Shown: piece by piece, positions 9,257 through 13,641 of the stretch
How positions within the stretch are numbered: position 1 is the stretch's first letter
Layout of the letters: each line of letters opens with the position of its first letter
Assembly (NCBI GenBank): GCA_900550645.1
Contig: URTA01000057.1
Span: 1-15,084 of the forward strand
DNA: 15,084 nucleotides
Reading direction: 5' to 3'
Source: an uncultured Porphyromonadaceae bacterium
Lineage (GTDB): Bacteria; Bacteroidota; Bacteroidia; Bacteroidales; Muribaculaceae
Made by a program: the position numbers and the translations under genes
Notes under the pieces: model-generated
Told to the model about the DNA's origin: nothing
What the model saw: only the letters and a program-made list of their open reading frames with translations
Database searches by the model: none

Positions 9257-9293
9257 AAGGGGCTGTGCCAAACCCAAGGCACAGCCCCTTTTA
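9257..9293 (+). terminator. intrinsic terminator of the secreted-protein operon
   Basis: A perfect 13-bp stem (arms 9257-9269 and 9278-9290, core GGGGCTGTGCC) encloses an 8-nt loop and runs into TTTTATT. It lies 23 bp after the stop of the second adhesin-like gene and closes the operon. Confidence 0.92.
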
Positions 9294-9322
9294 TTGTACA
9301 TTAACTATCCGCTGCAATGCCG

Positions 9323-9347
9323 TTGCAGACCTCGCGCCGTAACTTTG
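9323..9347 (+). promoter_or_regulatory. promoter of the 46-aa membrane protein gene
   Basis: The -7 box TAACTTTG is at 9340-9347, followed by the common CACCGTAAAAAC context. No standard TTTG -33 box is present. Instead TTGCAG at 9323-9328 forms the right arm of the inverted repeat CTGCAA-N5-TTGCAG (9312-9328), which could be an operator or a variant upstream element. Initiation near 9354 gives a leader of about 33 nt and excludes the in-frame ATG at 9294. Confidence 0.6.
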
Positions 9348-9386
9348 CACCGTAAAAACAGAACAACAACGCCAACACACAAGATT

Positions 9387-9527
9387 ATGAAACACTCAAC
9401 GATGAAAATGAAGATGCTGCGGATGATGGTCCGCCTCAAGTTCATGCAGTCACCGTGGTTTGTCTACGCAATCGGGGCTGCCATGGTGGCACTCCAGCTG
9501 CGGACGCTGCTGCTTACGCATCACTGA
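9387..9527 (+). CDS. small Met-rich single-span membrane protein (46 aa), unknown function
   Basis: I do not recognise this protein. It has a basic, methionine-rich N-terminus (MKHSTMKMKMLRMMVRLKFM) followed by one hydrophobic segment of about 20 residues (WFVYAIGAAMVALQLRTLLL) and a short HH tail. By the positive-inside rule the N-terminus would be cytoplasmic. The ATG at 9387 lies about 40 nt after a good -7 box and is preceded by an A-rich leader, as expected in Bacteroidota. The gene stands alone between the adhesin operon terminator and a convergent operon. Small membrane proteins of this shape can be regulators of larger membrane complexes or toxin-like peptides, but nothing here decides. 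That it is a gene rests on the promoter and the coherent membrane segment, not on homology. Confidence 0.5.
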   Translation: MKHSTMKMKMLRMMVRLKFMQSPWFVYAIGAAMVALQLRTLLLTHH

Positions 9528-9677
9528 CAAGGACTTCTCGGCTGACGGCTACGCATCCTGACGGCGACGGATCGTTTCCCGCCACTCTTTCGGCAGCATA
9601 GACTCCATTCGGCGGCAGCAATGGTTTCGGCTTCATTCGGCTTCGGCTGCCCGAGACAGAAATCTATCACGGCTCGC

Positions 9678-9732
9678 ATTTGCATAGGGGGCGCAGTTTT
9701 TTTGAACTGCACCCCCCATTTCATATTTGCAT
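9678..9732. repeat. hairpin flanked by 8-bp direct repeats, between convergent genes
   Basis: A stem with one mismatch (arms 9687-9698 and 9705-9716, GGGGG and GCAGTT halves) encloses a T-rich loop. The 8-mer ATTTGCAT occurs directly on both sides (9678-9685 and 9725-9732). It lies between the 46-aa gene and the convergent phosphopantetheinyl transferase gene, where a two-way terminator would be expected, but neither exit has a strong T-tract. The rest of 9528-9746 shows only short TTCGGCT repeats and no convincing gene. Confidence 0.5.
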
Positions 9733-9746
9733 CACGATACTTGCTG

Positions 9747-10442
9747 TCAGTCGGCGTTCCGTATGAACTTTGCGCACTTGGGCGAGTAAGCTATCGTGAC
9801 ACGGCAGTCGTCCGAGTCATAGCAGAACAGTTCCATAGGGTATTTCTTACCCTCGACGGTTATTTCCGCTTTTCCGAGCGTGTATTCAAACAGCGGCTTG
9901 CCGTTTGCACCCTTGCGGACGGTCATGGGCGTGGGCAGCGAATGTATGCGGATATCGCCGCGTATATCCATAGCAGGGTTGAGCGCAGCCTTGAGCAAAG
10001 CCTCCTTGGCAGTCCATGCAGTAATATTGGCTGCCACATCTTCGGCCGGGACAAACGCCATCTCCTCAGGAGAGAGAAAACGCTCGCGCACACGGAGCAC
10101 TTGTTCGCGGTCGCGGCGTTCAGCGTCGATGCCTACGGCCGCACGCGGCGCAAATGTCCGCAAGTCCACCTCCGGCGTTTTGGGCAATGTAGCGACTGCA
10201 TACAGGCCTTCGGTATGCGTAATGGAGATGCGCGTCAGCTCGCCGCTCAGGTACGGTGCGCCGTTGTCATAATACTCCAGGCCGCGAAATCCGTCGCGTC
10301 CGTTCTCGCAATAGACTTGCCTCGCGAGGCTCACCCATGTCGAGTGTTCCCCGCCACCGTAGCGTGCGCCGCCACTTATTTCCTCAACCTTGATGCCTAT
10401 CGGCGTGCGGTGACGCCAGTATACGAAATCTTGTTCCATCAT
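9747..10442 (-). CDS. 4'-phosphopantetheinyl transferase superfamily protein
   Basis: The 231-aa enzyme should transfer 4'-phosphopantetheine from coenzyme A to a serine of a carrier protein, activating acyl or peptidyl carrier domains. The two family signatures are present in the right order: GIDAE at 104-108, whose Asp and Glu bind magnesium, and WTAKEALLK at 143-151, whose Lys and Glu are catalytic or metal ligands. ITHTEG at 74-79 is the usual upstream SHS-like motif. Length fits the Sfp/HetI type rather than the shorter AcpS. It follows gldE by 19 bp on the same strand; this pairing is, to my knowledge, frequent in Bacteroidota. Two consecutive Met codons start the frame and either could be used. 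The carrier target is not in this window. Confidence 0.88.
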   Translation of the reverse strand: MMEQDFVYWRHRTPIGIKVEEISGGARYGGGEHSTWVSLARQVYCENGRDGFRGLEYYDNGAPYLSGELTRISITHTEGLYAVATLPKTPEVDLRTFAPRAAVGIDAERRDREQVLRVRERFLSPEEMAFVPAEDVAANITAWTAKEALLKAALNPAMDIRGDIRIHSLPTPMTVRKGANGKPLFEYTLGKAEITVEGKKYPMELFCYDSDDCRVTIAYSPKCAKFIRNAD

Positions 10443-10461
10443 GTCTGTCCTGTGTGTGTTG

Positions 10462-11838
10462 TTACTTTTCTTCCACCTCCGTTTCGGGGCGCGGATGTAC
10501 CGTCACTGCCACCTTGCGTATGCGGTGACGCTCTATGGCGAGCACCTGAAACAAGATGCGCCCCCACTCTATGGTCTCACGCACTGACGGGAAATCGCCC
10601 TTTATCTCCAGCAGCAAGCCGGCAAGCGTCTCCGCCTCCTCGCCAGGCTCGCCCAGTTCCTCCTCGTCGATGCCGGCTATGCGGCAGAAGTCTGCCACCG
10701 GTATTTTCGCGTCAAAATGGTATGTGTCATTGCCCACCTTCTTGAACAGCGTCTCATCCTCGTCATACTCGTCGTCGATTTCGCCGACTATTTCCTCAAG
10801 TATGTCCTCAAGAGTGACTATGCCCTGCGTGCAGCCGTACTCGTCTATGACTATGGCAATATGAATCTTGCGCACACGGAAGTCCTCGAGCAAGTCGTCT
10901 ATCATGCGCGATTCCGGCACGAAGAACGGCTCGCGCAGCAGCTTCTGCCACTCAAACGAGTCATCGGCATGATCCAGGTGGGGCAGCAAGTCCTTGCTGT
11001 ACAGTATGCCGCGTATGGTGTCCTGCGAGCGGTCGTAGACCGGTATGCGCGAGTATCCCGAATCGAGGATTACCCGTTTGGCTCGACTCCACGAGTCATG
11101 GTACTCTATCGCTGTCACGTCCACGCGAGAGGTCATGATGTCGTTCGCCTGCTTGTCGCCGAATGAGAGGATGCCCTCGAGCATCTCCTTGTCCTTGCCC
11201 TCCTTAACATCTGAAATGCCGAGGGCGGCCTCAAGCTCGTCTGTCGATATGTTGGCGTGCTTCTTGGTGACGATACGGCCGATGATAGACGACGAGCGCA
11301 CCATGAAGCGCGACAGCGGCCCGAAAAAGCGGTAAACGCCATACAGCACCGGCGACGAAGCCTTAACCCATTTCAAACGGAACGACTTGGCCGCCAGCTT
11401 CGGGAAAATCTCGCCGAACAACAGCAGCAGCATAGTCAGCACAACCGTCTGCAACAGAAATGCTATGACCGCATTGTTGAATATGACAGTCTGCGAAATG
11501 GCGAAAGTCAGCAGAATGACCATCGTCACATTGACAAGGTTGTTACTTATGAGAATAGTAGCGAGAAGCCTCTCGCTGTCGGAAATCATGCCAAACGCCT
11601 TGCGGCAGCGTGCATTGTCGCCATGCTCCCGCAGGTCGTCGATATCGGAAGCCGTCAGCCCGAAATACGCAATCTCGCTGCCCGATACAAACGCCGAGCA
11701 TACCAGGCATGCGAAAGCTATGATGACGGTAAACGACCAAGCACCCCACCCCATCTGCGGAGACATGAAATCAATGGCTTGAGCCGTCAGTGTGATTAAG
11801 CCCATCAAGGGCGACGCTGGTAAAGGATCAGTATCCAA
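10462..11838 (-). CDS. gldE: GldE-like CNNM/CorC family membrane protein with CBS pair
   Basis: The 458-aa protein has the order CNNM/DUF21 membrane domain (spans near 35-53, 91-114 and 123-146), two CBS domains (about 233-288 and 304-361, the second with VIDEYGCTQGIVTLEDILEE) and a C-terminal CorC/HlyC transporter-associated domain (about 363-450). In the wider family these proteins bind adenine nucleotides through CBS domains and affect Mg2+/Co2+ transport. In Bacteroidota the subgroup is called GldE after its link to gliding in flavobacteria, though it is also found in non-gliding gut species. I place the start at the TTG of 11836-11838. The promoter -7 box at 11863-11870 lies inside the longer frame that begins at 11907 and excludes that start, and TTG begins DTDPLPASP, resembling the short acidic, proline-rich N-terminus I recall for GldE. 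The ATG at 11805 (447 aa) is the alternative. It heads the operon with the phosphopantetheinyl transferase gene. Confidence 0.8.
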   Translation of the reverse strand: MDTDPLPASPLMGLITLTAQAIDFMSPQMGWGAWSFTVIIAFACLVCSAFVSGSEIAYFGLTASDIDDLREHGDNARCRKAFGMISDSERLLATILISNNLVNVTMVILLTFAISQTVIFNNAVIAFLLQTVVLTMLLLLFGEIFPKLAAKSFRLKWVKASSPVLYGVYRFFGPLSRFMVRSSSIIGRIVTKKHANISTDELEAALGISDVKEGKDKEMLEGILSFGDKQANDIMTSRVDVTAIEYHDSWSRAKRVILDSGYSRIPVYDRSQDTIRGILYSKDLLPHLDHADDSFEWQKLLREPFFVPESRMIDDLLEDFRVRKIHIAIVIDEYGCTQGIVTLEDILEEIVGEIDDEYDEDETLFKKVGNDTYHFDAKIPVADFCRIAGIDEEELGEPGEEAETLAGLLLEIKGDFPSVRETIEWGRILFQVLAIERHRIRKVAVTVHPRPETEVEEK

Positions 11839-11862
11839 AATGCATATAATTGGTTTCAGATG

Positions 11863-11894
11863 CAAAGTTAAAGAATATCTCGCGGATACGCAAA
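11863..11894 (-). promoter_or_regulatory. promoter of the gldE operon
   Basis: On the minus strand a TTTG -33 box (11894-11891), a 20-nt spacer and a TAACTTTG -7 box (11870-11863) match the Bacteroidota consensus, with the same spacing as the promoter at 3267-3298. Initiation near 11856 leaves an 18-nt leader to the TTG start or about 51 nt to the ATG at 11805. Confidence 0.8.
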
Positions 11895-11926
11895 TGCCGC
11901 TGCACAATTCACCCTTTATCCGCAGC

Positions 11927-11940
11927 CGTTGCCGGCAACG
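11927..11940. repeat. 14-bp perfect palindrome in divergent intergenic region
   Basis: CGTTGCCGGCAACG is fully self-complementary. It lies upstream of both the gldE promoter (minus) and the promoter at 12039 (plus), an operator-like position. It shares the GTTGC/GCAAC core with the palindromes at 9312, 12486 and 12509. Confidence 0.5.
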
Positions 11941-12038
11941 CCGTCGTCGCGCCTTCGCTGCAGAACCCTCCGCAAACTCCGGTAATCAGCACGTTACGGC
12001 AGGTTGTTGGCAATAATTAATCGCCTGCTGCCAGTCCC

Positions 12039-12062
12039 TTGCAGCCACCTCGGCTAATTTTG
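12039..12062 (+). promoter_or_regulatory. promoter of the 115-aa orphan gene
   Basis: The -7 box TAATTTTG (12055-12062) is followed by CACTGT. TTGCAG (12039-12044) sits 10 nt upstream of the box, close to the arrangement at 9323-9347, and no standard TTTG -33 box is present. The leader to ATG 12076 would be only about 7 nt, or 16 nt to the ATG at 12085. Confidence 0.55.
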
Positions 12063-12075
12063 CACTGTCAAAATT

Positions 12076-12423
12076 ATGGAAGCAATGGATACACGCGAGT
12101 TTACAATGGCATACGGCGACCGCATATACGCCCGCCTCAGCCTCAACGGAAAGAAGATAGCCGAGTTCATGACAGACCAGGTAGACGGCATGACGAAACT
12201 GCTTGGCGAACTGCGGCCATACACCCGCAGCCTCCGGGGACTGTGCCGCCTGTACGTCCGCAACTACTCCCGAGGCTGGAGTTCAGAACGTCCGCTGATG
12301 CTCTACGCCGCCGCATACAGTCACGGACATAATGTAACAACCGCGAAAATGAACAAGCCATACCCGCATGTACGGACTCCCTGGATGCCATTCAGAAGCA
12401 TCCCGGCAGTATACAGCGCCTGA
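12076..12423 (+). CDS. orphan 115-aa protein of unknown function
   Basis: I cannot assign a function. The protein is soluble and basic, with no signal peptide or membrane span. The N-terminal half looks like a short beta segment followed by a helix (YGDRIYARLSLNGKKIAEF, then VDGMTKLLGELRPYTRSLRGL). The distinctive motif is RNYSRGWSSERPLMLY near residues 62-77, which resembles short Bacteroidales hypothetical proteins I have a loose memory of but cannot name. The C-terminus is proline- and tyrosine-rich and probably disordered. A -7 box stands right before it. ATG 12085 is a possible alternative start. It is separated from the following paralogous pair by 200 bp with structured DNA and a new promoter, so it need not be part of the same unit. 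Codon use looks like its neighbours. Confidence 0.65.
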   Translation: MEAMDTREFTMAYGDRIYARLSLNGKKIAEFMTDQVDGMTKLLGELRPYTRSLRGLCRLYVRNYSRGWSSERPLMLYAAAYSHGHNVTTAKMNKPYPHVRTPWMPFRSIPAVYSA

Positions 12424-12485
12424 CCGCCACACTCGCCCCCGAAAAGCCCGCTATAACCGTCTCTCTCCTATACTTTGAGACATGC

Positions 12486-12497
12486 TGCAACGTTGCA
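12486..12497. repeat. 12-bp perfect palindrome TGCAACGTTGCA
   Basis: This self-complementary site lies 85 bp upstream of the -7 box at 12571. Its half-site GCAAC recurs in the hairpin at 12509-12541 and directly after the -7 box (TTTTGCAACG). It could be a regulator-binding site; no partner is identified. Confidence 0.45.
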
Positions 12498-12504
12498 ACC
12501 GGAT

Positions 12505-12553
12505 GTGCCGCAATGTTGCCGACGCTGTCGGCAACATTGCGAAAATGCGGCAC
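12505..12553 (+). repeat. 15-bp perfect hairpin with overlapping alternative pairing
   Basis: Arms 12509-12523 and 12527-12541 (CGCAATGTTGCCGAC and its complement) pair perfectly over 15 bp with a 3-nt loop. In addition GTGCCGCA (12505-12512) can pair with TGCGGCAC (12546-12553). Both pairings use CGCA at 12509-12512, so they are partly exclusive. There is no T-tract on either side, which argues against a terminator. It lies between the 115-aa gene and the promoter of the paralogous pair. Confidence 0.7.
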
Positions 12554-12570
12554 ACCCCTCGCCGGCTGAC

Positions 12571-12578
12571 TAATTTTG
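12571..12578 (+). promoter_or_regulatory. -7 box of the paralogous-pair/helicase unit
   Basis: TAATTTTG followed by CAACGTAAAAAC matches the -7 box and context seen at 9340. No TTTG lies at the standard -33 position; the hairpin at 12505-12553 ends just upstream, so an activator or the structure itself may matter. Initiation near 12585 gives a leader of about 39 nt and excludes the in-frame ATG at 12576. Confidence 0.6.
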
Positions 12579-12623
12579 CAACGTAAAAACAAACTATTCA
12601 CGATAACAACAACAACCGAAACA

Positions 12624-13079
12624 ATGAGTACAGCTCTAACAACAATGGTCAACCAAGTGCTGCCGGCATCATTCGGCGGAAACGCAACCTACAACAGAGA
12701 CCACAGCATGTTCGTCTCTGAAACATACACAAGCGCAATGGGACACGGATATTTCCAAGGTCTCCAGCTGTCAAACCGCATCGCCGTTGTATACGACATC
12801 GGCAGAGGCGGGTGGGGGTCAAACCCGCACTTCCTCAACGGAGTGACGCTGTACAGCTTCAACGGCAACCAGAAGCAAGTCATCGGACGCTGGTTCCCGA
12901 GCTCATGGGCATTCTACAGCGACGGCCTTGCCCGCCGAGTGGCGGAACAGCTGCTGGTCAACTTCCTGAAAAGCCAGGCAAAAATGCTCGGAGCCTCAGT
13001 TTCCGACAGCGAAATCAACAACTATGCTTCTGCCCAAATACAGGCAGCTGTCTCCAACCGCCCTATGCTTAGCGCATAA
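12624..13079 (+). CDS. unknown 151-aa protein, paralogue of the next gene
   Basis: No family is recognised. The protein aligns along most of its length with the next gene product: MFVSETYTSAMGH (29-41), GVTLYSFNG (73-81), FYSDGLARR (97-105) and QAKMLG (118-123) each have a counterpart in the same order and nearly the same spacing. The first two thirds look beta-rich with aromatic residues and a Gly/Trp-rich loop (GRGGWGSNPHF); the last third is helical. There is no signal peptide or membrane span, so it is probably cytosolic. It is the first gene after the -7 box at 12571, lies 44 bp before its paralogue and is followed by a Pif1-like helicase on the same strand, which suggests one operon. 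ATG 12624 is chosen because the upstream ATG overlaps the promoter. The leader is A-rich. Confidence 0.7.
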   Translation: MSTALTTMVNQVLPASFGGNATYNRDHSMFVSETYTSAMGHGYFQGLQLSNRIAVVYDIGRGGWGSNPHFLNGVTLYSFNGNQKQVIGRWFPSSWAFYSDGLARRVAEQLLVNFLKSQAKMLGASVSDSEINNYASAQIQAAVSNRPMLSA

Positions 13080-13123
13080 ACCCCACAAAATCAACAAAAA
13101 CAATCACCATAAAAACAACAATC

Positions 13124-13621
13124 ATGGCAACAACAACAAATTCAACCTTCAACATCGACATGTTACTAACCAAAACCGACATCATCTGGGACGAAAACCA
13201 GCGAATGTTCATCACCAACCAGTACACATCTGCAGCCGGACACACATACTATCTCGGTGTGCGCTTCTGCGACCAGTTCATCACCGTCATCCATGTCGGA
13301 ATGTACTACAACTGGACATACCTTGACGGCATCGACATCTACGCATTCGACGGATACGAAAAGCGCCTCATCTCACAAAAGAAATTCGGCAAGGAGTTCT
13401 ACAACGAAGATCTCGTGAGACGAACAGTCGAGGAAACACTCGCCAACCACGTCTCCGCTCAAGCGAAGATGCTGGGCAAAAACATCGATGTCAAGGAAAT
13501 AGGAGCAGAGATTTCGCGTTTGGTAGATAAGAGCTACCGCTCCCTGCTCGACAATCCAGAGACAATCAAGAAACTGGATGCAGTAAGACCCATCCTGGAA
13601 AGCGAATTACGCGCTTCGTGA
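13124..13621 (+). CDS. unknown 165-aa protein, paralogue of the preceding gene
   Basis: This second member of the pair shares MFITNQYTSAAGH (28-40), GIDIYAFDG (69-77), EFYNEDLVRR (91-100) and QAKMLG (113-118) with its neighbour. By eye the identity is about a third over the central region. It differs by a longer helical, charged C-terminus (after about 123), which could mediate partner binding. No enzyme motif, signal peptide or membrane span is visible. The conserved YTSA-GH and FY-L-RR blocks probably mark a folded domain of about 90 residues. It sits 20 bp before the helicase ATG, so co-expression is very likely. The intergenic stretch before it is A-rich without a -7 box. Two tandem divergent copies suggest a heteromer or functional split after duplication; this is inference. 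Confidence 0.72.
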   Translation: MATTTNSTFNIDMLLTKTDIIWDENQRMFITNQYTSAAGHTYYLGVRFCDQFITVIHVGMYYNWTYLDGIDIYAFDGYEKRLISQKKFGKEFYNEDLVRRTVEETLANHVSAQAKMLGKNIDVKEIGAEISRLVDKSYRSLLDNPETIKKLDAVRPILESELRAS

Positions 13622-13641
13622 AACAAAACACCTTTCATATC

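Noticed and set aside
9294..9386. Upstream ATG for the 46-aa protein
   Set aside because: It starts inside the terminator tail and crosses the promoter of the gene.
9521..9724. 67-aa minus-strand frame downstream of the phosphopantetheinyl transferase
   Set aside because: It runs through the hairpin, has no promoter or plausible fold, and its composition looks random.
9621..10745. 374-aa plus-strand open frame
   Set aside because: It is the antisense shadow of the phosphopantetheinyl transferase and gldE 3' end. The minus strand carries the clear family motifs.
12505..12553. Intrinsic terminator after the 115-aa gene
   Set aside because: The stem is strong but no T-tract follows on either strand, so it was kept only as a structured repeat.
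12505..12553. Invertible (phase-variable) promoter segment
   Set aside because: The inverted arms enclose only a few bases (or about 33 bp for the outer pair) and contain no -7 box, and no invertase gene is present.
12576..12623. Upstream ATG for the 151-aa protein
   Set aside because: It overlaps the -7 box, so it would not be transcribed. The extra residues are low-complexity Thr-rich leader sequence.
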